Shown here: positions 24,821-37,694 of the stretch, in pieces | How the letters are laid out: each line of letters starts with the position of its first letter | Numbering within the stretch: position 1 is the first letter of the stretch | Assembly (NCBI GenBank): GCA_029255685.2 | Contig: CM055311.2 | Location: forward strand, 9,421,031 to 9,485,030 | Reading direction: 5' to 3' | DNA length: 64,000 nucleotides | Source of the DNA: Silene conica | Lineage: Eukaryota; Streptophyta; Magnoliopsida; Caryophyllales; Caryophyllaceae | Notes under the pieces: model-generated | What the model was told of the DNA's origin: nothing | Database searches by the model: none | Seen by the model: only the letters and a program-made list of their open reading frames with translations | Program-made: the position numbers and the translations under genes

Positions 24821-26755
24821 GGTATTCCTGTAGGTTGTTAATAATATTTAGTTTTAAGAGAAGTGAATAATAGATATTATGCAGTGGTATTAATAGGGTT
24901 TATGATTTTGTTTATGTTTAGGGTTTTCAGAGAAGTGTGGGCTTATCATTCTTCTAATGGTATTTGGTGTGTATAATGGGCTCATTACATTTTTGGTAAA
25001 TTTTAAGTGTGCCAAGAGTCAATTGATGCTTATATGTTCTATTTTTGGTAAATTTTAAGTGTGCCAAGAGTCAATTGATGCTTATATGTTCTATTTTTGG
25101 TAAATTTTAAGTGTGCCAAGAGTCAAATGATGCTTATATGTTTATTAGTCTTAAATATTCATTTTTAATTTTGTTTATCTTAACCGTGATATTCAAATCC
25201 TTTTTTTCAAATAATTATAATGATGCAAATATAATTCGAATGGATCAGTAACTAATGATTGTTTTTTTTTTTATGATTGTTCATGATATGACGTGGAGGA
25301 TGGAGACGACATCAATGTTGGGATCACACTAAAAGTTTTACAATATTCAGGTATTTTACTCAATCGGACACGTTTTTTTTTTCCCCAGTCTTAATACAAA
25401 GTTAAGAAATAAATAAATAATACCTTTATTCGGATTTTAACCATCCGAATGGTATAGTATGAGTATACATACTATAAAACTTTTATTTATACCATTTTTA
25501 TGAACAAATATTATAGACAAACATCGGGTTATTGAAGCTACACATGTAAGTTTAAATGCCTAACTATACCATTTTGCTGAATGGGTTGGTTAAATATCAT
25601 GCTCAACAAAGTTATGGTCAACTATGGGTCAAATTAGGTCAATTGTCATTGTTGTTCATATTCGAGTTGTCCTGTTCTCGTCTGATTTGGGTGTTAGGCC
25701 AAGTCACTTGGTTTATGTCAGTTTTGCCGGTTTCAACATGTAAATGGGGTTTGTTTCGTCAATTGTGTAAATTTAGCTTCTGTAAAAACTTTGATAGTCT
25801 TAAATTTCGGTTTAAATGCTTCATTTGGTGGAAGATAGAGTAGTATAACAGTTATTTATTCTTGGTGTGATCTTGGGAAGTTGAATTCCTTCGTTAGATT
25901 TGAAGTTAGACAGTTTGATTCAGGTGTATGGTGACTGGTGGGTATTTTACTTGGCCGATGCCGATGGCGTGTGTTATGAAGCTTTTTTTATTTGTAAATG
26001 TTTTCTTTGATTAGATTGGGAAGGAATAGGTGGCTGTATATATCTCGAGTCGGTTGTTTGCTGGTGTAAATGGGGTTTGTTTCAACATGTTGCATGATAA
26101 AATTTGCTTGATGAACTTGTACGTCGTTTTAATTAGATCTCTTTATTTGCATGTCGGTCTAATTTGAATTATTTGTTTATTAGGAATCAAAATAAACATT
26201 TGTGTTAATAATAGAGTATTTTATCATAAATAAGTTGTAAATTGCCTCAAAAGTAGTCGTCATATTTTGATATCACTATCCCTCATTCTTGTGTTAATAA
26301 TTGATCATTTTCTGAAGCATATTTAAAGAGCAATGAACCGTAAGATAAAACCAAGCACAATAACTAATTCAACATTATGCTGCTCGTGCTACTGCTATTG
26401 TTGCTCTGGTGGTTTATTTTGTTCCGTTGATGGCTGTTTTGGGTAGTGGTTACGGTCTCGACGTATAGGATTGTTTTTTGTACTGCTTGGTTCATATACT
26501 AATGTGGATTAACTGCTGGTAATCTGAAACACATTTAAAGATGACAAACAGCCGTAAGATATAACAATCAAAATAACTAATTCAACTATATGAATTGGAC
26601 TAATTTCGTTTAGGGTCACCACCGTCTAGGTAAATAAAATAAAACTTGAAACCTTATTGTCGAGTGCTGAAAAATGCTTAAATAAAAGTACTACCAAAAC
26701 AAAACAACATTCTGAATTCTGTCAATGTAAAACCATTTAAGATAACATTTTGAAA
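24821..26755. other. Spacer between the two Helitron genes, with a 52-bp tandem repeat
   Basis: Three copies of a 52-bp unit (TTTTTGGTAAATTTTAAGTG...) lie at 24989-25145. The open frame at 25556-25843 has no domain and sits in low-complexity GGTCAA-type sequence, so I do not call it a gene. The rest is AT-rich with nothing recognisable. The promoter of Rep-helicase presumably lies just right of 24820. Confidence 0.6.
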
Positions 26756-29700
26756 TTATTTTTCTGTCTTCACGATTGCGACCTTTTTTGTTGCAGAACT
26801 TGCATCAAATGATTGATCTTCGTCATCAACTGGGATTGGCCTTTTCAAAGGAGTTATCTTTGGACTACTGTCTTCGGTTTGGGAATCTATCTCCTGCTTG
26901 AAATGGTAACGTTTTAGTTTTTATCTAAATAAATTATGGCTCTTTGAAAATTTAGTATTAAATTGGTGAACGTATTTACCTCTACATCAATGCTATGGAC
27001 AACCAAATCCTTGGCCTGAATAATTATAATTGAAATAAAGTTAGTCATATAATTTGTTTATAATAAACTTGATATAGTGTTTGTGTTAATCTTGATAATA
27101 ATGAACAACATATGAAAGTTCTATTTTAACATATTAATTTTAACATGAGACACAAAGTTAGTCATATACCTGTGAACTTCCGCCGGCCATGGATAGGTTA
27201 TACCTGGCCTTAAAACCGCTGAGATCGGCCTATAAGAACATCATAGGTAAAACGAAACATCATTGGACTGAACGATTATTAAACGTTGATTTGCATTTTG
27301 TTTATCTATGGGTTTGTTAATGAAATATAGTTATATGTCACTTTTTATAATGGATTTTTATATTATCCCTTCTGATTTATTGCAAGATATTGTCAGTTAG
27401 ACATTTGGAACCACATTTTGTTTATTTTTTAGACGATAAAATTGAAGCTGATGAATATCATGTGTAAATGAAACTGGAACCAAATCAGTAGTCATAGTAC
27501 CTTAAAGATCTCTGTGTATCTTTTATGCCATTTGTCGGCAATGTCCCTATCGTCAGTCATACTGGCAACGGTGTAGCTAGTTTGACCCTGATCGACGTTA
27601 TAGTAAGGATGTATATTAACTTTGAAAACAAAGGATTTTTCAAGGAACACTTCTAGGTCGCGAGGCATGTCTTCCGGATCACCACCACTCTATAAAAAAA
27701 TTTAAGAATAAATTAGCAATACATATTTACTTTATTTAAGTAATGAAAATAAGAAGCTAAAACATGTATGAGACCTACCTTTTCAATCTTTGCTAGTAGG
27801 ACAGACCTACCTTTTCAAACAAGGGTTGGCGCACATATTGGTTCACCTGACCATCAAATGCTGTGAGATAGACCGTATCGTTGCACGGGTCTGACACGTG
27901 GAATTTTATCTGGAATCTGTATCGATGAACATCTATATAAGTATTGTAGATTTGACCGAATAATTAAATTATGTATTAAAATTGATTTAAATAGCAAAAA
28001 TGTTTGACCTTGGGACTCTAGATGTAAAACCATTAATATGTCCATCGCAACCCTTGTTTTTACAAATCCATTTCCCATTGTCATTCTTGGTTGATTTCAT
28101 CCAGCATAACTTGCAGCTGTCATAAAACCATCCAGCCGCGCAGTCAATGTCGACGATTGTTCCGTGCACGTAGTAATATCCTGCCTGAAATTTTAATACA
28201 CAATTTAAATATACGTTATTATTAGAATTAGTAGCATAATGTTGGGATTGGTTCACCCCTGTCCCACTTGGTTATTTTTTCCTATATGTTTCAGATTTAG
28301 TTTTATACTCTAATAACAAAAATTGGGTATCAAATCTAAAAGTATCTGGTTATAATATACCTTTTTATTCTCCTTCAAATCGGCAATGGATTTTATGGAA
28401 TCCAATGTCATGTCGTCAGTATCAGCGTCATCGGCAATTTCAATAACTTGTAAAGAGTTACTTGCATCGGTAGTCGAAAGACTGTAAAAATATGAATCGT
28501 TGAAAACAGAGTATAAAATTAATTAGTGGCAGATTTACATTATTAGTTCTCTAAGATAATAACCAAAATTAATACCTAGGCTCAAACTCCGTAAGCTGTG
28601 GTAAATCGGGTTTGAGGTTAAACACCGTGGCGTTGAAGGTCGTCTGGATCCGCCAAGAACCTGAGATGTTTATTGTTAAAATTTGATGAGCTGTAATTAT
28701 ATTTTTGCTTTTCCCGCGTTACATACAGAAAACTTTCCATCACCACTTTTTTTTCCCTTTTTAATATTTTACACAAATACTTCATATATAAGGCGATGTT
28801 AGTAAATTTGTTGTAAACCGAGCCTTTTTAGTTGCTAGTTTTTAAACAGTTGTGTTTAAAATTTATTGAGACTTCTTAAATTTCAGATTAAGAGTAGCTT
28901 TAGCCTGATCTGTTCGTTTTACTGCTGTAGGATTTGTTGGCGCGCAGAAGAAAGGGTCGTAATTTAAAGGTAAGTGTTTAAGCCTGACTGTCTTAACTGA
29001 TTACCGTTTATACCGAGGTCATGCTTAATATTATAGAAATAATATAGAAATAAAAATGAATAATTTATATTATACGTACCTTCAAACTTTTTTGTTTGCA
29101 CACACTGGATGACGATAACTTTAGACTGCTCGGGATTGGGGAGTTTGTTTATAAGATCGGGTACTTGACTTGCAAATGGTTCCCATAAGGTGCATGGGAG
29201 CTTTGTTCCCCTAAAACGAAATCAAAATTTGTAAATAGATTGGCGACAATTAAAGAATATTCGAAATATAAGAAAATGATTTAAATAGTGATGTAGAGAT
29301 GAATTTACTGATAGTCTTCAAGTCTTATGGTGCGACACACATGCTTACTCGGAGTTTCCGTTATAGGACCAATCTCGTAGAGTTTTCCTATAACATCTGG
29401 ATTTTCAAATACGAAAACATTTAAAATCATAGTGGACCATTAATAGAATAGAGTAGTAAAATAGAGTAAATGAATATAATATGTAAGAGTCGTACCTATA
29501 TAATGCGTGGGTGGAATAACACCGTCCAATATGTCATTAAAAGCTGAAAAACGGTATAGACTATTTGGTATGGTAGGATCACTGATTTTTTGCACTCGTG
29601 TTGAGTATTCAAACCTCAACCTATAAGGATGAGGTGTTGCCTTGTCAAGGCCTGTGTTGTTGTCGACGGTAATATTTCGAATTGTGTAAATTTCACCGAC

Positions 29701-30059
29701 AGACAACTGTGAACCAAAGTGTGAAATTAATTGTTTTCTTATCGTGGCTTGGATAAAATCATTCTGAAAACAACATAAATAAAAATTCAAATCAGTTTTT
29801 TGTATAAAATAAAAGAAAACATCGGGTATAAAATTATTGTAGAATAAATGGTAGAAGAAAGACAAACCTTGGAATCCACGAATAGCAACTCTATAGCATC
29901 GAGTTTCTTTCTGTTTGAAGTATCAGATTTTTTATCGAAATTCTTGTTTTTAAAAGCAAATTCGGGTCTCTCCCATTTGTGTGTCACTCTTACGTTCATC
30001 TGAGTAACGCGAACCCCGTACTTGAGGTCGCTAATAGTCATAAAACTCGTCATAGCCAT
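26756..30059 (-). CDS. RPA1-like single-strand DNA-binding protein of the Helitron, 12 inferred exons
   Basis: Inferred exons: 30059-29868, 29763-29496, 29396-29309, 29210-29080, 28660-28576, 28481-28361, 28184-28009, 27916-27811, 27689-27501, 27229-27170, 27015-26980, 26896-26756. They total 1,593 nt, 530 residues, in matching phases. The protein resembles the large subunit of replication protein A. It has an N-terminal OB-fold (FAFKNK...LLFVDSK), a second OB segment (GTKLPCTLWEPFA...), and a C-terminal OB-fold with a zinc ribbon (Cys 319, 322, 336 and 341) followed by VYLTAFDGQ. The tail is charged. RPA genes are known passengers of autonomous plant Helitrons and are thought to coat the displaced strand. 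It lies upstream of Rep-helicase on the same strand. It is shorter than a cellular RPA70 of about 600-850 residues. Confidence 0.82.
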
Positions 30060-31941
30060 TGATATGAATATCTGTGATAGCAGGTACTGTGTATTAGGAC
30101 TGAAAACTGTATTGTGGATGCAGGTAATTTAGAAGCCTTTATTTATAATTTGGGGATGATTTTTATCAAGTGAAAGTCTATTGAAGGTAAAACTCTAAAT
30201 ATAGATAATATTAATTATGGAAAGATTATTGTTTTTTAAAAGATTATTTTCTTTGTATATAGTCAACTATATTGACTGGTTTGATTCACGTATGGAATAT
30301 GCCTAAATTCATAAAAACGGTTTGAGTAAATCATGGGAAGATATTATGGAATATCTTTTAAAATTAAGCCAATATTTTATATGCTTGTTTTATGGCATAC
30401 GATATTTTTATATGCTTGTTTCAAATTATATTTATTTTATATGCTTGATTTTATATGCTTGTTTTATGGCATATTTTATATGCTTGATTTTATGGAATAA
30501 AATATAATATTTTATAGTATATAGTAAATTCCTAAAAGACTCGAATTATTATATTTTATTAAATATTTGCTAAAGATTACAATTATGGAAAGATTACTAT
30601 AATAATTATATTTTATTTTATTAAATATTATGTTATAATTTAAATTACATTTATTAAATTATTTTAGCAATATTCTACTTTTAGGAAATAGTCTGTATAA
30701 TCTTTAAAGTTTATCAGCATTACAATTTTAACAATCGTTCAGTACAATTTTAATAATCTTTAAAGTTTATCAGCATTACAATCGCTTTTATTAGAATAGT
30801 CTGTTTATTAGAATAGTCTGTTTATTTTATTAGAATAGTATGTTCATTATGATTAATTTACTCAAGTCAATAGCAAGTAGTTAGCAACTACTAAGACATT
30901 AGTAATGTATATCTATTCTAAGAACCTAATACTTTCTTGGTGCTAGTCATTTAATTACATTTATTTTGACAGCTTCCTCACAAATAGAAAAATGATCGGC
31001 ATGAATGAAACAGGATATAATATAAAAAGTAATTAAGAATGACTTTGGGGAATTAGTTGCGGACTTACAGGGGGTGAGGCCAATTAAAAATCGCAATTCC
31101 AGACTGTGCATGAATTGGCATGAATATAGTAAAGATGGAGACCTCGCCTATCACTTCTGGTACGATTTGTTTTTAGACTTCATAAATTAACGGGAAACAT
31201 AATTTCACAGTTACACGGCATTAAGATTTAGGATAAACAATGATACACAAAATTAACGGGAAACATAATTTCACAGTTACACGGCATTAAGATTTAGGAT
31301 AATCGTTCAGTACAATTTTAACATTAAAGTTTAATAATCGTTCAGTACAATTTTAACAATGCACACCTTTTTCGGGATGATGGAGAAAATTCCTTATCTG
31401 TAGACCCAACATTCAACTTGGTTGCTTCGGACTCAACATACTCGGCAAAGTCTCGATCATCAGTTAGCCTTTTGTATCCTCTTGCTTTCATCCACTTCGT
31501 AACACCGGGAGTATCTTCGACCTTTGCTTGTACCTTCGTAATAATGGTTTTTGTAAATAGGTGTTGCAGAGATGGAATTGTATAATGGTTTTTGTAAAGG
31601 GAAGAACGCAGTAAACGGCTGGGAATGATTGTGTGTAGAACAGAAATGAATTAGGTTTTTGGCAGAAATGAATTATGTGTAAATAATGGAACATGGTCAA
31701 AAGTGGAAAGATTTTATTCTGTATATATTTTGTATTTAATTTAATAATTTAATAATAAATAAATAAGTTAATTATTATTAAATTATTAAATTATTATTAA
31801 ATTATTAAATTGTGATGAGGTGGCAGAATATGATTGGTCTATGAAAAGTGAAAATGCTGAGGTTGAATGTGAGACCTCGAAACACCGAATTCTGCGATGT
31901 GACTGCGCCACGTAGGCAGATTTACATTATTCTTTTATAGA
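30060..31941. other. 5' region of the large Helitron: AT-rich repeats and an unidentified coding-like fragment
   Basis: From 30380 to 30490 'tatatgcttgttttatgg' words recur. At 30700-30790 a 'ctttaaagtttatcagcattacaat' unit occurs twice. At 31187-31302 a unit of about 67 bp (AACGGGAAACATAATTTCAC...) is duplicated in tandem. Minus-strand 31540-31353 encodes about 60 open residues containing GVTKWMKARGYKRL and TDDRDFAEYV. The TDDRD word also occurs in the RPA1-like C-terminus, but I cannot show homology. The last 100 bp before 31941 are more GC-rich and form the Helitron 5' end. Confidence 0.5.
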
Positions 31942-32127
31942 TATAATGATTTATTATTAGGAGTAAATAGAGTACTAAATATATGAGTAGATTAAATATC
32001 CTTATCTATTACTCTATAAGCAAATTATATGAAATGGGATACCCTAGCTTGAGTGTAAAGGAAATAAAAATAAAAAAATAACTTGGATTTTGGACCACAA
32101 TAATGTTAAATTCTTTTTCTTTGTAGA

Positions 32128-32255
32128 TAAATAAAGTTTTTTTTTTGTTTGTTTGGTGACGTGGGAGTTGAATCTCGGACCCATGTATTTCCGCGCTATC
32201 GCATGAACCATGTAAATCACCTCATTCAGAAGCCACAATGGCCAAGTGATCGAGC
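32128..32255 (-). repeat. SINE-like repeat, 3' part, copy 1
   Basis: On the minus strand it shares about 110 bp with the repeat at 40989-41170: GATCACTTGGCC, a central TTACATGGT, then GATTCAA and CTCCC near the end, followed by an A-rich tail. The copy lacks the internal promoter half. An A-rich end with a truncated front fits a retroposed short element. Confidence 0.45.
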
Positions 32256-33134
32256 ATTTATTAGTCGTAGTAGTTCAAGCCATCATTTGATCGAGCATTC
32301 GAGCGTGTCTTTCACATAGACAAGTATAGTAGTATACCACCATTACCATATAAATTATATAATTTTCACATGTAGGATATATTTATTAATTTTTTATATT
32401 ATGTAGATGTTTTTTTATTATCTTTAGCCATCAATTATTTGCGAAAACGAAAAAAAAAAACAATCTTCCTTAAACGAGTTTAAGTACCTATTTGATTTTC
32501 TCTCTTCCCTCTTCAACAAAATTAAAGAGGTTTTGCCAATTCATGTATAAGACATAGATAATCATGTTAAAACTCAACCCGTTATAACCAGTCACTCACA
32601 AAGAATAAAAAAAAAGGTAAATAAATAATTAGCGCAGATGAAAACGTGAAGCATCCATTACTACGCGTTGAGAATGCTTGGAAATTGGAACAAACCAAAC
32701 ATATAGTATTACCAAAATTTGCAAAATACCTCATTTTTATGTAAAGAGGGAGTCACTGAAATTATGCACACTCATAATTCATAGTATAGGCAAAACACAA
32801 TATTATGTTGAAAATATTATTAGGGTTTGAATTCATTGATAAATAAATATTTGTATCAACAACTATCCTTATCCCATATTCCCTAGTGAAAGCTTTTAGT
32901 ACGACTCTTGTCTTTGTTACATGTGAAATATTATCATCTTGCAGAGATTTCAATTTCATGGATTATTGCCACTATCTTCAACCTACTTTTATTACATACT
33001 ACATGTCTACATACCCCATTTGCAATCCCCTACCTTATTTATTCCACTACTACACAAGCAAGACCACTACTCATCCACAAAACAAAACAAAAACCCTAAT
33101 TTCAGATCTTAACCTAAATAGCTATAAGATAAAT

Positions 33135-33680
33135 ATGAAAACATTTGTTGAGGAAGAAGGTACATGCCAGCTTGTAGAGGCGTTCGCGGAGGACACAAAG
33201 GCGGTCGTAACATGGCCACCAAGGGCATACACCTGCTCCTTTTGTAAGAGGGAGTTCAGGTCAGCTCAAGCCCTTGGTGGTCACATGAATGTGCACCGCC
33301 GTGATAGAGCTCACCTTCACCACCAAGCCCAAGCCCAAACCCCTACCCAAACCCTAACCCTAGCTCATCAGCATCAGCAGTCTAATATATTGGGTTCGGC
33401 CTCCTCTGTTGACCCTTTCATTAATTGGGCTAATGATGTTGGTGTTGGTGTGGTTAGTGATAAAGAGATGTCACTCTTTTATCAGTTTGCTAATAACCAT
33501 AATTATAATGGTATTGTTAATAATTTTGAATTAATGTCTTCTTTTGTTAATGATGATGAGATGCAAGTGAATGAGATGTCAACTGAGGTTATTTGTGATA
33601 CAATTGAGGTGAACAATGAACCTACTGAAGAGCTTGATTTAGAGCTTAGGTTGGGGCATTTTTATAGTAAAATCAGATAG
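33135..33680 (+). CDS. SUPERMAN-like single C2H2 zinc-finger repressor
   Basis: This is an intronless gene of 181 residues. A single plant-type zinc finger (residues about 34-58: [20 protein letters not shown] then H) carries the invariant QALGGH motif that contacts DNA. The C-terminus carries an EAR repression motif, LDLELRLG (about residues 167-174), which recruits TOPLESS-type co-repressors. Finger near the N-terminus, Gln/His-rich middle and C-terminal EAR match the SUPERMAN/RABBIT EARS/ZFP10 group of nuclear repressors of organ boundary and growth. I chose ATG 33135 because family members begin shortly before the finger. The frame stays open upstream to 32886, but those residues do not look like the family. 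Which member it is cannot be told from the sequence alone. Confidence 0.88.
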   Translation: MKTFVEEEGTCQLVEAFAEDTKAVVTWPPRAYTCSFCKREFRSAQALGGHMNVHRRDRAHLHHQAQAQTPTQTLTLAHQHQQSNILGSASSVDPFINWANDVGVGVVSDKEMSLFYQFANNHNYNGIVNNFELMSSFVNDDEMQVNEMSTEVICDTIEVNNEPTEELDLELRLGHFYSKIR

Positions 33681-35930
33681 TTAGAGATTTTTTTGTTGTA
33701 CGGGTTGATCGGGAGTATTGCCTACCGATAGTGGGAGCTGAGAAATCTCCTTTGGGGCATCGATAGTTGAAAATCAAATTTGATTATGAAGAAGAAGAAT
33801 TAAGGATTTAATGTTGTTTATTTAATTTCACTTGATTGAAGCTAAGGTGGGGTTTTAAATTGAAGAAGAGATTAAATAGTGTATTTTGTTTTGAGTTGTA
33901 AACAAATAAAGATTATGTTCCATGGTTGTATACTTATATAGTTATATAGACAATGATTTTGAGTAAGCTAAGGTTGATTAATAATGGAGAATATTTAAAT
34001 AGGATGAGATTAGAGAGAGAAGCACAAATATATTTAAGATCTAAATCAGGTTGTAGTTATTAATTAGTTTAGTTGGTAAAGTTAATAACGAATGATAATT
34101 TGCAAAATGAAAAGCGGGTTTTTGGTAGAAGTCATTAGAGCAACCAACGCGAATGGTTGTACACGTTACTTTGATTAACGACGTATGTTAAAGAGTGTTT
34201 TTAACCGAAGTTTATTTTTGATTGTTATCAGATCCTACTAATGTATGTTAGCATTGTAATTCAATTCAGTGGTTGTTCAAATGAATAGAATAAAACAGTA
34301 TGTTTTCATAGTTGCATCTTCTAGCTTAGGGTTCAAACTTCATCTTTAAAATGTTTACTTTTTTTACTCTATGTGAGAGATCAGATGTAGTAATCAAAGG
34401 TAAACAAATGATTGGAACGGATATAGTGAATAGCAGGAGACTAAATGGGTAAATGAAAATGAATGCAGGCACATCATAGTTAGTGTATGTATTAGGATAG
34501 CTGAGGACGGACATTGATAGCCAGCAAAATCAATCCCAGCAGTGGTAGAGTACAGTGCACTGTCGTTTTCTGCGTACCATGGCTAATGAGTGTGGTTTAT
34601 GTAATGTCACCATTTGCATTTATCTCTCTTTTTACACCCTTCACATTATGTATAATGATATGTACAAGTATTATATCCCGTGGGTATCATTTGGTGCATG
34701 TATCTTCTTTATCATCACACATTCACATGTACATATATACACTGCCTGCCTTTTCATTCACTTATATCTTCCTTAGATGTAGAAATATAGGTCATAGGTT
34801 CAAATCTCGATTATCTATTCTTTTTTTTTTTCTTTTGGCAGCCCTAAAAAGAGGTTTATACAGATGACATTTGACTCATATGGTCAAATCCACTTTTATT
34901 ACAAACATAAACTAATACAAAAGAGTATCTACATTGGCAAATAACGAGGTGTTGATGGCGTATGGTTGAGCACATAAAACAAAATCAACATCCCCAACAT
35001 CCTTAAAGCGATGATTAGAGTTGACCACGTGATCGCGCATCATTACTCATCTTAAGGGACGCGGCTTCGGAGAAATACCTGCAACAAGACACAAAAATGT
35101 GTCTCAGAGATTCATCACCTTGGCTGCGATAAACAACATCAAAGAATCATTGAGACCCTTAAACCATGAAAAAAAGCAATCTTCCTCAATATAATTTCCG
35201 AGTGAAGAGAAAAAAAAAAAAGCAATCTTCCTCAATATATATAGTATATCTCTTCCTCCTATCAATCATTTACTTTTAAATAAAATAATTCTCAGGACGA
35301 ATAAATATGTGTATGATGGTATTTTTGATAGACTATTAATGATAAAACATACGGAGAATACATGTTTTGAACATGCAATGGGGCTACATAGATATCATCC
35401 TCGACTTGACTCTCTTCTGGAATTTAGCTTTAAAGAGTAAAGACTAATGAACAAATCTGCATTGTATTTGATTCTAGATTTGTCAGGATAATTTAAATAC
35501 AATTTAGGACCACAAACTAAGAGAGCTTCAATATCACAAAGGGACAATTCAAATACAACTAGATAGTTGAGAATTAATGAAGGATAATATATATGACTTC
35601 TATTCTATATGTGTAGACCGTTCGGTTTAGTGCAAATTCGAGTTGCATAGAATGAGCTGGATAGAATTATTAGACGGTAAAGTTCTTTCTCATAAGGTTT
35701 AACCCTGCTATATTTATGGACTCGAGTACGTGGGCATAATAAATAATGAAAGACTAAGAGGATCTAACTTATTGAAAATTAAGCGTTGAGGATCCGAACT
35801 AATATTAAGTTAATCGTTTAAAACTCCTTTATTATTATATTCTCTTGGTTAACGTTTTTATTAAATAAACCGCCAAAAACGGAATTATCTCATATCACTA
35901 ATATCATCGTAAGCCAAATCTAAAACATGT
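33681..35930. other. Intergenic, mostly featureless
   Basis: Short open frames here (for example 34514-34867) have no recognisable domain. A pol III box-B-like GGTTCAAATCTC near 34798 followed by a T-run hints at a SINE scrap. Minus-strand 35130-34990 can be read as DESLRHIFVSCC..., reminiscent of the zinc-binding end of plant LINE reverse transcriptases; this is weak. Confidence 0.4.
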
Positions 35931-36245
35931 CAGGGTAGAGGACCAACCCAAACCTTCCCAGCGAGATGCATAAAGTATAGATGACCGAGCTAGTTCATGC
36001 GCTACTCTATTATGTTATCTACCAGCACACTACCAAAAAATTGTCTCTAAATCATCAAATAGAATTAATATCATCCAAAAGCAAATGAAAATCGCTTCTT
36101 CTCTTCTTTGTCAGCTTCAAGCCATCGATAAAGACTTTGCAACCACTCCCTACCATAATTCTCAAACAACCTCTTAAGGCTTGTTTGGTTGACATGAGAG
36201 CAATTACAATAATAGTTCTTAGCATTGGGGTTGTTACCAAGAAGG
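35900..36245 (-). pseudogene. LINE-type RNase H fragment
   Basis: Minus-strand translation gives SDFHLLLDDINSI (open part 36240-36055). About 60 bp on, in another frame, it gives HNRVAHELAR. Both are hallmarks of the RNase H domain found at the end of plant L1-type LINE proteins. A frameshift and stop codons separate them, so this is a decayed scrap. An alternative is an RNase H-like pseudogene of other origin. Confidence 0.5.
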
Positions 36246-36704
36246 CAAGAACTTTATTTTAAAAATTCTTCTATTGCATTTACAAGTTTGTTCTTATTTT
36301 TAAAAACCAAGTTCTAAAATAAAAACCAGGTTTATAACTATTGAAATATGAACAACCAATTAATATATTTTTGTAAAATGTGAAAACCCATTTAACATCA
36401 TTCATTTTATAGTGCTTTTTCAATCTAAGACCTTTAATTTATATGACATTATTCTATTGTGAACACAAGTTTTTAAAAATTGAAATTGGTGTATTTTGAT
36501 GTGACATGTGAAAAACTTTATATAAAATTTTATTATTGCTATTGCTCGAATTAAAGTTTTCAAAAACTTTAAATTTACATAAATTTTTAAATCAATTGAA
36601 TTTCCAAAAAGTATTTGGCTTGCACGTGAACTATTCATATGAATTACATGTCAAATAATTTCACAAAAATCAATTAATTGAAATCTTGATCAAATATACA
36701 CAAA

Positions 36705-36890
36705 TTCTTATTTGCAACGGCACTATCCGTCGCAAGCTTGTGACGGATACCGTTTCCTCTCACAAAATACCCACTTTTTCTCTCTCTCTGACACTATTCA
36801 TGTGGTCCCCTTTCTCTACTAACTCATTTTGTATCCATTTTATCTCACAAAATATCCGTCACAAATGGTGATCCGTCTTAAGAATAACGG
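36705..36890. mobile_element. MITE-like element with GACGGATA inverted motifs
   Basis: Both ends carry ATTCTTA followed by inverted copies of TTGTGACGGATA-type sequence (inner copies near 36742 and 36850). The middle is CT-rich. The same GACGGATAN(2-4)TCCGTC words recur at 62570-62760 and 63135-63260. I could not define the superfamily or a certain target duplication. Confidence 0.45.
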
Positions 36891-37038
36891 ACTGTCAAAT
36901 ATATAAGCTACATTATTGGTTAAATATGCCAACTAGAATAGCGTGTCAAGCAAAGATAACCTTAACTAGAGGTTGTTTTTTACAATAGCCTTAACTAGAG
37001 TTAGGTGGTCAATAAGGACCAAAAATTAATAAGTTTAA

Positions 37039-37598
37039 GGCATTGTTTGATAAAACGAGCAAAATAAATACCTGAAATTTGACGAGGTATATGAAAACTG
37101 ATACCTAAAATTCTAAAAAGGTTATTGATAAAGGTAGTTGAAAATTAGAAGATGATAAGCTGACTGATTATTAAGAAGTTTAAGGCATTATTTGGTAAAA
37201 CGAGCTAAATAAATACCTAAAATTTGACAAGGTATATGAAAACAGATACCTAAAAAGGTTATTGATAAAGGTAGCTGAAAATTAGGAGGTGATAAACAAC
37301 TAATTATATTTGAAAATATTTGGCAAATTAATTGAAAGGGTAGCTTATTTTTGGTAAATTGATGTAAGAGATATAATCATTAATTACTATATTATATACT
37401 TAAGGGGTAAAAAGGTAATAAAAGCTTAAATCTAAAATGTTATCCTATGTAGCATTTCATTTCAGGTAGTTTATTTGAACAATAAACTACTTGCAAAACA
37501 CTGCCAATATGAAAAAACTGCATGAAATTTTTAACAAAAAGCCACTGTAGTGAAAAAAAGAAAGAAAAGGTACTTAAAATGGCATGTCAAACAGAGCC
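37039..37598. mobile_element. Harbinger/Tourist-type MITE with internal duplication
   Basis: It starts GGCATTGTTTGA and ends TCAAACAGAGCC, an imperfect terminal inverted repeat, and is flanked by TAA on both sides (37036-37038 and 37599-37601), the target size and sequence typical of PIF/Harbinger. Its left end, including the TAAGGCATT start, is duplicated about 145-150 bp further in (near 37182). It has no coding sequence. Confidence 0.65.
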
Positions 37599-37694
37599 TA
37601 ATTACCATAGTAGTTAACCAGCCTTCAGGAGAATGAAGTTAATCATTATTATCGAAGTATAAAAAGAGAAGATCTAACGTACAAAAATATAATA

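Larger units (their letters stand above)
12037..31941 (-). mobile_element. Large autonomous Helitron (19.9 kb)
   Basis: On the minus strand the element begins TCTATAAAAGAATAATG at 31941 and ends CTAG at 12037. Just inside the end is a perfect 7-bp hairpin (CCCGTGA, TTTT loop, TCACGGG; 12048-12065). The flanking bases are A at the 5' side and T at the 3' side, so it sits between A and T as Helitrons do, with no target duplication and no terminal inverted repeats. It carries both genes expected of an autonomous plant Helitron: Rep-helicase (12369-24820) and an RPA1-like gene (26756-30059). Both are open through all inferred exons. The rest is intron, AT-rich filler and tandem repeats. It looks whole and possibly recent. 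Confidence 0.93.

Noticed and set aside
25556-25843. 95-codon plus-strand frame
   Set aside because: It is hydrophobic, low-complexity sequence built from GGTCAA-like words in the Helitron spacer, with no domain and no splice context.
33340-33370. Telomere-like CCCTAAC words
   Set aside because: They are a few CCCAAACCC/CCCTAACCC words within the coding sequence of the zinc-finger gene ([10 protein letters not shown]) and not a telomeric array.
36031-36050. CACTACCAAAAAATTG as a second CACTA end
   Set aside because: There are no subterminal repeats or partner end, and the sequence is part of the RNase H-like fragment.
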